NCBI RefSeq assembly: GCF_005239225.2
Contig: NC_133298.1
Coordinates: 5,081,395 to 5,145,394 of the forward strand
Source of the DNA: Populus alba
Taxonomy: Eukaryota > Streptophyta > Magnoliopsida > Malpighiales > Salicaceae
DNA: 64,000 nt
Direction: 5' to 3'
The position numbers and the translations under genes are program-made. Below the pieces are notes generated by a model. The model did not search any database, was not told where the DNA came from, and worked only from the letters and a program-made list of their open reading frames with translations. Below, piece by piece: positions 49,401 to 58,692 of this stretch. Each line of letters starts with the position of its first letter. Position 1 is the stretch's first letter.

Positions 49401-51322
49401 AAGATATTTTATCAAGATGGTATAGCGTTTATCTAACAAACAAAACCAATTTGGTATATCCTTCACTGCCCTCTCCATATACCAACTTAAGCTCTTGGTT
49501 TGGATTCTCCAACATGGTCATCCTGACACCTCAAAATTTCCCCAGGTATCACAGGTTGTCCTCTGCAGTCGTATATTTTCATGGGACCAATTTACTACCA
49601 GAAGTTAAAACATATGGTGAGATCTTAAGCTTTCTTTCTGGTGTGACATTGTTCATCTGTACTTGGATAGCTGTTCATGGTTGTTATTATACTTATTTAC
49701 TGGTTGGTACATAAAGGTGCCAGAAGAGATATGGAATGTTTATAATGATGGGTTTAAGGTTTGCTGTGTATTCAAGTTATTGATTTTACTCTGTTAAACA
49801 AATGTTCTCTCCTTTACGCATTTGGGGCTTGGGGTATTCAAGCAAAACATTTGAATTCAAGTTCTCATTACTGTTTCCGTACTTAAACACAGAATCTGCT
49901 GATAGTGTCTATAACATAGCATCTACTCTTTTTTCCTTCACATATCACATGTAGCCCTGTCACATTTCATTCTCTGCATCTCTTATTTATTCAATTAGCA
50001 CAGTATTGTCGCTTCTTCATATATTTTACAATGTATATCTTGTGGTGACTAGGTCTTAGATAAAATACATGCTCGAGGTAGTGGACCACGAGTCATGCTA
50101 ACCAGACAGCCTACTGATGGGAGAGCTCGAAATGGAGGTTTTCTTTTCCAATGCCAAGATACTTTTATCAATTTATGTTTCATGTTTAAGAAGATTTCGA
50201 CTTCAGATAAATGTTTGTTTCCCAGGTCTTCGAGTGGGAGAAATGGAAAAGGATTGTTTGGTTGCATATGGCACTAGCATGTTGCTTTATGAGCGCCTAA
50301 TGGTTTCCAGTGATCAATTTGAAGCTCAGGTAACTTTTATTTGTTTTTGTACTCTACATGCACATAATGAATTTTAGCATGGAGTGCTTAATGAAACAAA
50401 GTGCACACAAGTATTTTCTGGCATCCATGTTGAGAAACTATCAATTTTATACGAGGGAAGAGGAGTTGCTGCTTTAGTTGTTCAAAAAACAATCACTTGG
50501 CACATCATTGCATGTTGAAGTTACCTGCTCAATTGCTCATCGATCCAACTGCATTTATTTGTTTTTTGAAACTCTCCAGTTGTATAACTGTCTCATTGGA
50601 CACTTTCACTAGCTATAGGTATTTCCCTGGCTATTGCCTTCTGGACCTTAGCTTTCAAATTTGATTGAACAACATTTGAGGATCGTTTTCTGTACGAGTG
50701 ATGCTAATTTTACTGAAAGTGTGTTCCCAGAATCAGTTCCCAAAAGATCTGATTAATTAGATGTGTGGATCTCTCTGTGGGCTCTTCCTATAAACAAATG
50801 AGATTTTCTGGAAGTGGCTCCAGGAAAACGCTTTTGGTATAATTAGCCACCATTCTTCTTTATTAGACTATTAATTTATTTGATAGCAGAAATTTCTAGC
50901 TTAGACAGTGATTGATCCCAAATGTGATGAGTTACCAAGTTATGCTTTTTATAGCCACTAAGTCTACTAGATATTTGTATCTTCTGTATAATAAAGAAGA
51001 AAGGTGGTCTATTATATTTCAATAACAGCTGATAGCATCTCCATGTAATGCAGGTTTGCAGAGCTTGTGGTTTATTAGGCTATTACAATCAGAAGCTGAA
51101 AGCTGCAATGTGTACCACGTGTAAAAATGGGGATAAAGTTTCTACTATGAAACTACCGTATGCTTGCAAGCTCTTGATTCAGGTAAGTGTGCTTTGGATC
51201 AATTTTTATACATTCAAAGCTTTCTGCTTGTGTTTTTGACGAACCTTTACCAATGAATGGTCCATTTTCAGGAACTTCAATCAATGAATATTTGTCCTCG
51301 CCTAAAACTGGCCGAAGCATGA
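26051..51322 (+). CDS. NRPC2: RNA polymerase III second-largest subunit (RPC2/NRPC2)
   Basis: Thirty-eight exons join in phase into 1150 aa (1151 if intron 12 uses the first of two tandem CAGs), close to Arabidopsis NRPC2. This beta-like subunit forms half of the Pol III active centre making tRNA, 5S rRNA and other small RNAs in the nucleus. Visible landmarks: [16 protein letters not shown] (45-60), [16 protein letters not shown] (173-188), [16 protein letters not shown] (488-503), [15 protein letters not shown] in exon 22, [12 protein letters not shown] (760-771, active-site region), [13 protein letters not shown] (904-916), and a C-terminal zinc site C1093-x2-C1096...C1111-x2-C1114. RPC2-specific wording (for example [25 protein letters not shown]) separates it from RPB2 and RPA2. 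The ATG is the first in the leader, and the frame runs to TGA at 51320-51322. Introns 25 and 32 appear to start with GC. The gene seems intact. Confidence 0.96.
28604..28725. repeat. Tandem duplication of about 61 bp in NRPC2 intron 7
   Basis: Two adjacent copies of a unit beginning AATGATGCTAGGTCTTATAT and ending in CAGCCTTAG or GAGCCTTAG, nearly identical apart from one indel and one or two substitutions. This is a recent local duplication within intron 7 (28481-30121). Confidence 0.85.
30242..30351. repeat. Tandem duplication of 55 bp in NRPC2 intron 8
   Basis: Two adjacent 55-bp units beginning TTGCATTCTTCTTCTCTA and ending ACATTAGAAGTA or ACATTAGAAGTG. A diverged third relative seems to lie at about 30440-30535 (pyrimidine-rich start, then AGGCAACTGGAGATTACTTT). 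Confidence 0.8.
31953..32460. mobile_element. hAT-like MITE in NRPC2 intron 8
   Basis: The left end AGTGTTGTCAAGGAGAAAGG is matched by the reverse complement of the right end (CTCTTGACAACACT), giving inverted ends of about 12-14 bp. The flanking TGCATAT occurs on both sides (left: TGCATAT then T then the end; right: GG then TGCATAT), a probable 7- to 8-bp target duplication as expected for hAT elements. The inner flanks are GC-rich with repeated GGCGC/GCGCC blocks (about 31970-32010 and 32340-32440), and the middle is AT-rich. No coding capacity. Confidence 0.65.
37829..39983 (+). other. NRPC2 exons 15-21
   Basis: Exons: 37829-37888, 37978-38070, 38277-38378, 38486-38596, 38729-38845, 39691-39807, 39903-39983. 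All introns are GT-AG and all exons keep phase 0. This block encodes [20 protein letters not shown] through the lobe/external-2 region, with [16 protein letters not shown] in exon 19. Confidence 0.93.
41265..43416 (+). other. NRPC2 exons 22-28, including a GC-AG intron
   Basis: Exons: 41265-41369, 41446-41526, 41628-41759, 41852-41896, 42912-42989, 43059-43198, 43335-43416. The intron after exon 25 begins GCAAGT at 41897 and ends GCAG at 42911. The conserved protein ([12 protein letters not shown] followed by [11 protein letters not shown]) demands exactly this junction and no nearby GT fits the frame. Intron 21 (39984-41264) contains a C10 run at about 40563 and no recognised element. Confidence 0.9.
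47164..47200. repeat. (TAA)n/(TTA)n palindromic microsatellite
   Basis: A run of ATA/TAA units is followed directly by ATT/TTA units in NRPC2 intron 31, so the block is self-complementary. Confidence 0.85.
48866..49264. mobile_element. Relic of a Harbinger-type element in NRPC2 intron 33
   Basis: Contains GAAAACACTTTCTATG near the left, TTTTCCAACTCAACTAAACACT and ATTCATTTTCCAAAAGGATT near the right, and ends ACAAACAAGCATGGCC, a decayed match to the GCAAACAAACGGAGCC end seen at 17835. Boundaries, especially the left, are uncertain and no target duplication was resolved. Confidence 0.45.
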
Positions 51323-51890
51323 TCTGATGGCTAATCTTACAGTTACCTCGAATGTGAAATTAAAGAGATGGATCAAGCTCATGAATTTCGTGGTCCAACG
51401 TTTGTTACCAAGTAGTTTAGACAAGAGGTCCGTCAATGCAAACATGTCCTCACACATCATCCTTGCTTCATCTGATAGTGGAGCTGTGGGACGCTTTCTT
51501 CACAAGTCCATGGATGACGCAAATGACCTACCTGTTCATCTCTCCTTCAAGCATTCTCAGGTACTTCGAATATCTGGCGCACTTAAATCAGTCAAATACT
51601 GGGCGGGTAAACTTCCTTTTCTAATACCGTACCCCATGGAAAGTCAAATCCCCACTGCCTCCTTAGACGAGATGTCTGAACTATTAGACAATGGGTGTGC
51701 CCGAACATTAGTGTGTGATAATACCATATATGAAATGGGTATTTGAAGGTTTAGCAGTCCATTAGCCTACTCATGAATCTTGGGATCTGCCTGGAATATG
51801 TAGAAGCCGAGGAATGGATCCTAGATTATAAACATTGTGAGGTGAATACACAAGACACTTGAAAGTGAATAAAACGTATTTTATAGGAAC
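51323..51890 (+). other. NRPC2 3' UTR with an overlapping 139-codon frame
   Basis: The stop at 51320-51322 is followed after four bases by an ATG (51327) opening 139 codons (to 51746) on the same strand. I recognise no domain in the encoded peptide. A canonical AATAAA at 51868-51873 suggests the mRNA ends near 51890, so the frame would lie wholly within the 3' UTR. It may be chance or a remnant of a coding exon. Confidence 0.6.
51868..51873 (+). terminator. Probable polyadenylation signal of NRPC2
   Basis: AATAAA in a GTGAATAAAACG context about 550 bp downstream of the stop codon. It is the first perfect match to the signal after the coding end that I noticed. Confidence 0.5.
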
Positions 51891-52113
51891 AAAAGTTAAA
51901 TACAGTCACTTATTAGGAGTCAAGAATGGAATATGTTTGTTGAGTCCTCACGGCCATTTTTAAATGAACATTGCTTTGGAGAGGAGGATGAGGGCGGAGG
52001 TCCGAGGGGCACCACCACTGAGAGATGGTTTTGTTTCTTTCAAGGAAAAAAAATAAAAAAATTACAACCACCCATATTCATGAATCTACCTGGTGGGGAA
52101 ATGCTATATCGTA

Positions 52114-52282
52114 GTGTGTTTGGGAGTGACCCACGGATGTGTTTTTTATTTATAAAAATATATCAATAATAGTTTTTTATTTTTAAAAAATAATTTTTAA
52201 ATCAATTTAAAAACATAAAAAAATATTAATTTAAAAAAAAATAATTTTTTATAAAAATATTTTTGAAAGCAGTGACAAACAC
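52114..52282. mobile_element. MITE-like element
   Basis: Starts GTGTGTTTGGGAGTGACCC and ends GCAGTGACAAACAC, an imperfect inverted repeat (GTGTTTGNNAGTG). The interior is AT-rich with long A and T runs, as in the MITE-like segments of DMR6 intron 2. Non-coding. Confidence 0.55.
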
Positions 52283-52943
52283 GTGATTTTCATGCATGCT
52301 GAATGAACAATTATGGCAACGTTACCGTACAACTGTTAAAAAGGAAAAAAAAAAAGAAAACTACCATGGGGTGTAGCACGGGCCTTCGTCTTCATATTGA
52401 TTAGGGGCTAAATAGTCTTTTTAGCTCTTTGGGGACGGTATAATAATTAAATTACAGGATCTGGGATTTAATAATTACAACATTAATATATAACTGGCCA
52501 GAGCCATAATTTAATATGTTTTTAAATAAAAAATATCTGAAAAAAACAATTATTACTTACAAGAAAAACATAGTTTATCTCATCGTGTCACGCGTTTATG
52601 TAGGTATGTCATTATAGGCATATTTTAGACCGGGGATGAGAAATTGAGCATCTTTAATTAGTGTTGAAGAAGAAATAAATAAACATGCAGACAAGCTGTC
52701 GTTATTCGAATAAACAAGATCGATCTGATTTGTTTGGAAGTCAGCGTTACTTTGCTTTTTTAATTATTATTTATTTTAATAAGCACGAGTAACTCTCCGT
52801 GTTTTTCTAATATGAAAAAGGCTGGCATAAGATCACGAAGAAGTCATAAAGAAAAAAGAATAGCTTATAATATTCATGATCATGATCATGATCTTGCAAG
52901 ATAAAAGACGAATTGCTTTCTTTTTCACTACATCGTACCTCTT
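52283..52943. other. Intergenic DNA, no gene recognised
   Basis: Mixed composition without a frame of useful length. A short TCATGATCATGATCATGATC run lies near 52876. Confidence 0.5.
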
Positions 52944-52946
52944 TAA

Positions 52947-54727
52947 GACTCCGTTTGTTTGCAGGAAAATGAATTCCTTTTGGAAAGTGAATTTCTGGGA
53001 AAGTGAATTCCTGGAAAGTGAATTCCGATGTTTGGTAGTGTTATGAAAAATGAACTGGAAAACACTTTCCGGTGTTTGTTTGTGTTATGGAAAATGAACT
53101 GGAAAATAATTTATTAATGAATTAATTTTTTTTTCAAGTTTATCTATATATATATATAAAATATTTAATATAAATATTTAATCACTTACAATAAAAAAAT
53201 AAAATCTAAAAAGTATAATGATAATTTTTTTTTATTATTATATCCTATATTCATACATAGCTTATTTTATAAAATATAACTATATATATCATATCATATT
53301 ATATAGAAATAAGCTTGTGAAATATTTTTGAAGCAAAACCTAGTAATATATTTTTTTTCAATTTTTAAAAGCTTAAAATAAGTTTTTTTTTTCATATGAA
53401 GAAAGCCAAATTAGTTTATGGTAATAGTTATATATTTAGGTTTTTTTTTTGGTATGAAGAATTTTTTTAAAAGATAAATACATACAAAAATATTTTGATT
53501 GGTTTTTTGGATAAATATTTTTTTTACGGGTAAAGGCAATTACCCCTTGAATATATATCAAATAATCATTAAGAAATAAATATAAATACCTAACATCAAA
53601 CACAATCATGCATAAATATTATGTTTCGATGTCATATACATAGATATTAGTTCAAATTACAAACATAAACATGCTAAATCGAATTAAACAAGTAAACATA
53701 CTTGTCAAATAACAAATATAGTCTGAACCCAAATTTTCGACATATTAAAACCATTTTAGCAAGCAGGCCTGTAGCAGTGTTGGTTCACAAAATTCTGAAC
53801 CCAAATTTTCCTCAAATTAACATTTTTTGCCATAAATGCTTTTGCCAACATTTCATTTTGGACCAAATAATCGAATGCATCCCCAAGAGTGATCTCATCA
53901 AAGCCTTCAACTTTCATCACTTCCGCATACAACGCATTAACATCAAGTTGATTTTTGCTGAGACTTTGAATTGCAAATGCTACATCTCCAATCTGTTTAG
54001 ACAACTTTTCAACACTATCATTTTCATACATGCGATTTCTCTTCCTATGTTGCCTCTTTTGTGTACTAGAGGAAGATGTCTCTTTTCCCTTTGAAGTTTC
54101 ATCATATTCACCTTCATTTTCAATTGAAATTGATTGCTCTTCAGTGTTCTCTTCCAAGTTGACATCAGCATATGATTTGGCATAATTTCCGGTTGCCATG
54201 TCTTTTCCAACAACAATTGCCATTGCCTCGTACATATCAAGTTTTTTGTTAAGAAACTTGTCATGATTGGGGTGTGCCTGTTCATAAAGTTTAGAATATG
54301 CAATTTTTTAGTTCATTGTATAGCATTTTATAAACAAAAGTACATATAAAAATTACAAAGAGTATAATATTTATCATACCTTTACTTCTTCATCATATAC
54401 ATCTTTCGAAACTGTAATCATCTTCAAACAATCATCCCAGCCAAAGCCTGAACTGAAGAGTGTGATTCAATCGTGCTTTTCAGTTGTTTTTGTTTTTGGA
54501 CAGAGATGCAGAGAGATTTCTATGTTTTAACGGAGCTCAAAATAGGAAAGTGTTTTCCTTTTGATAAGGAAAGGAAAACACTTTCCTACGAGGAAAGGGA
54601 AAGTTTAAGTTGACTGGAATTAGAAGGAATTGGTTTTCCTTTGACTTATTTTCCTGATAGTCACCAAACATGAGAAAGTGAGGAAAATGAATTCCGGGAA
54701 TTCATTTTCCTTGAAACAAACGGAGCC
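52947..54727 (-). mobile_element. PIF/Harbinger element with TAA duplications
   Basis: The termini are GACTCCGTTTGTTTGCAGG (left) and, as reverse complement of the right end, GGCTCCGTTTGTTTCAAGG, both leading into GAAAATGAATTCC. TAA flanks both sides (52944-52946 and 54728-54730), the classic PIF/Harbinger target. Subterminal DNA is full of GGAAAGTG/CACTTTCC motifs. At 1781 bp it lacks the DDE transposase but keeps part of the Myb/SANT-like ORF1 on the minus strand. It is therefore an internal-deletion derivative, mobilisable only in trans. Confidence 0.85.
53756..54450 (-). pseudogene. 3' part of a Harbinger ORF1 (Myb/SANT-like) protein
   Basis: Two minus-strand exons are visible. One, ending at 54380, encodes SGFGWDDCLKMITVSKDVYD; its start is lost. 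After an intron (54278-54379) with GT and AG ends, the second (54277-53756) encodes AHPNHDKFLNKKLDMYEAM, GKDMATGNYAKSYADVN, an acidic Ser/Glu/Thr linker, a basic QKRQHRKRNRM patch and a C-terminal helical region. The pattern GFGWDD...AHP...FGKD.ATG is typical of Harbinger ORF1-type proteins and related Myb/SANT-like plant proteins, which bind DNA and help import the transposase. The N-terminal trihelix half is missing, so no functional ORF1 is expected. Confidence 0.7.
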
Positions 54728-54739
54728 TAAGAAATCTTT

Positions 54740-54881
54740 TTCATCATTTTATGAATAAGAGATGTTAGAGGTATGGAGGTAATTTGAAACAAGAGAAGCA
54801 GACAGGACACCATCTTATTTGTTTCACAAGAGATTACAAGCAATCACACCTTTCAAAGCCAGCAGGCAGACAGCAACTCCC
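54740..54881 (-). other. Displaced distal part of the COMT 3' UTR (inferred)
   Basis: Minus-strand sequence resuming across the CTCCC duplication reads GCTGTCTGCCTGCTGGCTTT and then GTGTGATTGCTTGTAATCTC, AAACAAATAAGATGG. Before insertion this was continuous with the 42 bp that now follow the COMT stop codon, and the AATAAG could be its old poly(A) signal. Assignment to the transcript is inferred from continuity and gene-like composition. Confidence 0.6.
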
Positions 54882-55284
54882 TGACGCGGGACAACAAATA
54901 AAAAGAATTAAAGCAAGAAAAGAAAGAAGCTTGAGAGAAAGAAAGAAGCTAAAGAAGAGGAAAAGAGGGGGATTGGAGGGGTGCAAAACTTGCAAATTTT
55001 CATTAATCATTCCAAGTCCCTTGACATTTAGAAAAGTAGGGTATTTATACTAAAACCCTAACTAGAATAAGCGATTGGGCTTATAGCCCACTAAATAAAA
55101 TACTTAACATTAATTAAATCAAGCCTAACATATAAAACCAAATTAATAAAACCCATCTAAAAGTTCATATAAATTAAACCCAAAACACAAGTTAAAGCCC
55201 AATTTCTCAATGGTTTGGACTATCCTCCATCGTCTATGATCATACGCGTGCATAAATAATGTTTTCGGTTTGGTGTCCCCATCA
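54882..55284 (-). repeat. 3' LTR of the Ty3/gypsy derivative
   Basis: The 403-bp LTR starts at TG (54882) next to CTCCC and ends CCCCATCA at 55284. In element orientation (minus) it is the 3' LTR, running TGATGGGG...GTCA. It matches the copy at 58693-59093 with about ten differences including a 2-bp indel. The GGGAGAATTGA just before it on the minus strand is a plausible polypurine tract. Confidence 0.93.
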
Positions 55285-56812
55285 ATTCTCCCGTGGTTGG
55301 AAGAACTCGACCCCGTCGAGTATAGGTTAAGACAGCTTCGATAATGCTCTCAATGACAAGGATCAAGCTGTTGTGATGTTCCTCTGATAATCCAAGTATA
55401 GTCTGAATCTGGTCTTCGAATCCATATACTGGGATTTGCTGAAGTTCACCATCCCTGGTAAAAACAACTTGTGCATTCAAAGTAGCATTAATATGTTCCT
55501 TTTGTGCCAAAGATATGGATAATGAGGTAGGGGTATCAAAAGGAGAATCAGGGATGGGTTGTATTTTATAAATACTGAGGTCTTTCATGTTCAAAGTAGA
55601 GCTAATATCAAAGTTTAATGGCAATTTAATGACATAAGTATTTGATTCAATCATTTGCAACACTTTGAATGGTCTAGCATTACTTACTTGCAATTTATGC
55701 TCGGTTTCCAAAGGACACCGTTCAGGTCTAATCTGTATTATGAAATAATCTCCAACATTAAGTGCATCATGATACTTAAGTAAATCAGCTCGAAATTTGT
55801 ATTGTTCATTACTTGCTTGAATTTGTTTCATGATCTCAATATGCAAATTATGAACCCTACATGGTAATGACTCAGCTGACTTAGACATCCTATTGTGAGG
55901 GGATATGGGAATGTGTTCTATCAGTTCCTCAGGTTTGTAACTATGAACACTAAATGATTGAGGGTGTGGAATGAGACAAGCATTGTCTGAAACCCGTGTA
56001 GATATGGTATGGACACAATCAAGTAACCTAGGATTATCTTCATCTTCCTCATCACGTGCATGTGGTAAGAAGTCAAGAAGTTCAACATGTTGCTCTAAAC
56101 TTATGATGTCCTGGACACCAAGCCTGTGGGATGAGGAATCAGGTAGTTTAGGAGGACTAATATCATGAAACTCTTCTAAAACCATACTCATCTCTATAGG
56201 CGGTTCCACTAAAGAGTTTCCTAAAATATCCTCCACCATTAAAGCAGACATATCAGACTCTTTTTTAACCTTAGTCTCAAGCTCATGTAGACTCATAGTG
56301 TTAAGTCCCTCTTCTTGCACATCCTCGTCATCAAGGTCACTAAAATCCTCAAGATTAGGCTCATACACTTCAACACTACAATATTCCTCTTTACATAGAT
56401 CCTTATATTTTTGGATGACTAAAGGTTTAGAGGTACAATCTAAAGAGATATGACCAAAACCTAGACAATTAGTACACTTAACCATAGAACTCACTTTAGA
56501 CACTTCATTAACAACTCGTTTGCCTTTATCTTTCTTATAAGGTTGTGAGTTACTAGGATTAGGTCTGTGGGGTGGAGCAACTAACAAAGAATCACTACTT
56601 CTGAATTGGGACCTAATAGGGATACTATAAGAGTCCTGACAATTTTTCCACTGATTCTTTGTGACCAACTTGTAATCTTTAGTTAAGGTATAAGCTTGGT
56701 CAAGGGTAGATACACCTTGAAATACAACTTCTCTTCTAAGATCATCATTTAAGCCTCTACAAAATCTACGCAAAGTCATGGCTTCATTCTCTCTTATGGC
56801 ACATCTAATCAC
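55220..56812 (-). CDS. Retrotransposon gag-integrase C-terminal fusion frame (530 codons)
   Basis: The open frame begins inside the gag domain (residues 1-50, MTLRRFCRGLNDDLRREVVF and following). A zinc knuckle CTNCLGFGHISLDC (C113, C116, H121, C126; CX2CX4HX4C) comes next, then an acidic linker, and EEFHDISPPKLP (213-224), similar to the stretch just before RT in Ty3/gypsy pol. From about residue 289 it matches the integrase end: YKPEELIEHIPISPHNRMS, IMKQIQASNEQYKFRADL, NVGDYFIIQIRPERCP and STLNMKDLSIYK (to about 416). The tail runs into the 3' LTR. No catalytic residues of protease, RT or integrase are present. The true gag start is upstream at 57337 in the same frame, separated by a single TAG. 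Confidence 0.8.
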   Translation of the reverse strand: MIRCAIRENEAMTLRRFCRGLNDDLRREVVFQGVSTLDQAYTLTKDYKLVTKNQWKNCQDSYSIPIRSQFRSSDSLLVAPPHRPNPSNSQPYKKDKGKRVVNEVSKVSSMVKCTNCLGFGHISLDCTSKPLVIQKYKDLCKEEYCSVEVYEPNLEDFSDLDDEDVQEEGLNTMSLHELETKVKKESDMSALMVEDILGNSLVEPPIEMSMVLEEFHDISPPKLPDSSSHRLGVQDIISLEQHVELLDFLPHARDEEDEDNPRLLDCVHTISTRVSDNACLIPHPQSFSVHSYKPEELIEHIPISPHNRMSKSAESLPCRVHNLHIEIMKQIQASNEQYKFRADLLKYHDALNVGDYFIIQIRPERCPLETEHKLQVSNARPFKVLQMIESNTYVIKLPLNFDISSTLNMKDLSIYKIQPIPDSPFDTPTSLSISLAQKEHINATLNAQVVFTRDGELQQIPVYGFEDQIQTILGLSEEHHNSLILVIESIIEAVLTYTRRGRVLPTTGELMGTPNRKHYLCTRMIIDDGG

Positions 56813-56902
56813 GTAATCATTAAATTGCGTTATATATTCATTGATAGACTTATTCCCTTGTCTTAGATTATTCCATTGGTCTAAGAGTTTATTCCTATAA
56901 GA

Positions 56903-57337
56903 CTAGGGTAGGTACTTTTCCTGAAGTTTTTGTTTCATTTTGATCCAATCAGTTATAGGAGGTTTACCTCTCATCTCTAAACAATCCTCAACATCTCTCC
57001 AATAAATTTTGGCTTTATCAATGAGTTTCATCTTAGCAAATCTAACTCTCTTATTATCAGACAAATTATGCCACTCAAAGAATTGATCCATATCACGAAT
57101 CCACATATCAAATATCCAAGGGTCATGACGACCGTCAAAAGTGGGGGCTTCTATTTTGTTAGGACTCAAGACTCGCTCATCAAAGTCATCGTGTTTAGAG
57201 TAACCTAAATGATGGTCATATTGGTGTCGCTCAGAGTGATCTTGTCCATAATGATTATTCTTGTGATATTTATTGGTCCTTGAGTGCCTTATTTGAAAAC
57301 TCTCTTGGGGCTCAATTCTTCTAAACATGTTGATCAC
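56903..57337 (-). pseudogene. N-terminal gag segment, ended by an in-frame TAG
   Basis: The frame opens MINMFRRIEPQESFQIRH and contains the retrotransposon gag pattern APTFDGRHDPWIFDMWIRD followed by DQFFEWHNLSDNKRVRFAK and IYWRDVEDCLEMRG. It ends KYLP at a TAG (56903-56905), exactly in the middle of the gag domain. The next codons continue the domain in the same frame into the 530-codon ORF, so a single nonsense mutation, or readthrough, separates the two. Other copies of the family may lack this stop. Confidence 0.8.
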
Positions 57338-57878
57338 CTAAGTTTGCAGTTCCTTTGAAATGATCATCAGAGTATCACTAAAGGTTGAGTCTATAGTAAG
57401 TGTAAACTTGAGCTTAAACACTAGATGATCGTGACACAAATGCATGCAATACTAACTTATAAATGGAATTGAGATCACAAATGATTCTTGCATGTAAAAT
57501 CACAATACAAAAATAAAGCTAATTTTTTTTTTAAATGTGGAGATTAATCAAGAACAAATTACACTAATAAAATTGTAAGCATGTAATACTAGATTTTTTT
57601 TTTAGTGTAAATGATTAATCAAACACGATGTCACAAGCGAGAACTTATAATTATCAAATAGAACAAGATATTAGCTATCACTAATGAAAGAGGTTGATGA
57701 ACATAATAAACAATAAAAATGATAGGTGAGATTTTTTTTTTGGCACAAAAAGAAATATTAATGATAATTTTGAATACTAAGTGCAATACCAAAGAAGTAA
57801 AAATCAACAAACCAAAGAGTAGAGTAATTTACCGACCAAGATTCAAATCGTCGAATTCGATAGCGGATGGACCTCAGA

Positions 57879-58060
57879 TGACATGGCAATTGGGGTGACA
57901 TGGCTGCTCATGCTGATATGGCGGCTGATGTGGATTTAAAGGCTGACGTGGCTGCTGACACAGTTGATGCCTTGGCGTGATGACATGTCAATTATGTGGC
58001 CAGATGCTGTCTTTGAATGATGACGTGGCAGGTGATGTGGCGCTGACGTGGCAGGTGATG
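57879..58060. repeat. Degenerate TGACGTGGC-type repeats in the element leader
   Basis: Exact TGACGTGGC occurs at 57944-57952, 58021-58029 and 58044-58052. Relatives such as TGACATGGC (57879-57887), TGATATGGC and TGATGTGGC lie between them, often separated by GCTGC or AGG. The motif contains the ACGT core recognised by plant bZIP factors. It lies between the primer site and the gag start, in transcribed leader if the LTR is active. Confidence 0.65.
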
Positions 58061-58676
58061 CTGTCTCCTTGGGTGTTGTTGCTGGCGGTGCACGCGTGAC
58101 TCCCGAAGGTGAGGACCACTGCAGTCTGTTGCAGATCGTGGTCGCCGCCTGTCGATTCTACTGCTCTGTCGGTCGCTAATGGCGGGGCGCGATGATGGTA
58201 CTGTGGGCGGTCGTTGGCGCTGAAGAGGACAACACCGGCTGAGGCGCTGCCTTTACTGCTGTAAACCCGAATCGATGCTGGCTGTGATGGGTGTTGTGGG
58301 TGGCGGCGTCTGGTGGTTTGTGGTGTCTGGTGTGGTTTGTGATTCTGATTTGTGCTGCTGAAACCGCTGTGGTTCTATGGAGGCGCCGCTGAAGACGATT
58401 TGGTGTCTGTCGATGGCGTAGGGAGCGGTCTTCTGTAGGAGAATCTGTCGCCGTGGGTCTTGGTGTGACCGGCATTGATGCAAGCTGTAATCGGCGTTGA
58501 ACAGTGACAATTTTTTTGGCAGCTATGAACAGTAATCGGCGTCCACACTTTCTTTGTAATCAGAACAACATTTTTTTTTTTCACGGCGAACAGTGACCTT
58601 TTTTTTTTTTCTCAGATTAATCTAGGGATAAACATAACACATAGATCGATTAATTGTAAGAACAATTAAAAGTCGT

Positions 58677-58688
58677 GCTCTGATACCA
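58677..58688 (-). other. Primer binding site, initiator tRNA-Met
   Basis: On the minus strand the sequence reads TGGTATCAGAGC, the standard complement to the 3' end of plant initiator tRNA-Met, four bases from the inner edge of the LTR at 58693. It fixes the orientation of the element: minus strand, 5' LTR on the right. Confidence 0.93.
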
Positions 58689-58692
58689 AATT

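Larger units (their letters stand above)
45421..51322 (+). other. NRPC2 exons 29-38, with a second GC donor
   Basis: Exons: 45421-45545, 45630-45765, 45866-45996, 48010-48135, 48222-48277, 49546-49616, 50053-50137, 50226-50329, 51054-51182, 51272-51322. The donor after exon 32 reads ATAAG|GCACTT at 48136, again GC instead of GT. The protein (HADTVEAIS then [19 protein letters not shown]) supports it. Introns 28 (43417-45420) and 31 (45997-48009) are each about 2 kb; the latter holds the palindromic trinucleotide repeat at 47164-47200. Confidence 0.9.

Noticed and set aside
57840..58584. Pro/Thr/His-rich minus-strand frames in the retroelement leader
   Set aside because: Three overlapping frames in a GC-richer repeat region, none matching a known family; they reflect composition and the absence of A/T-rich stops.
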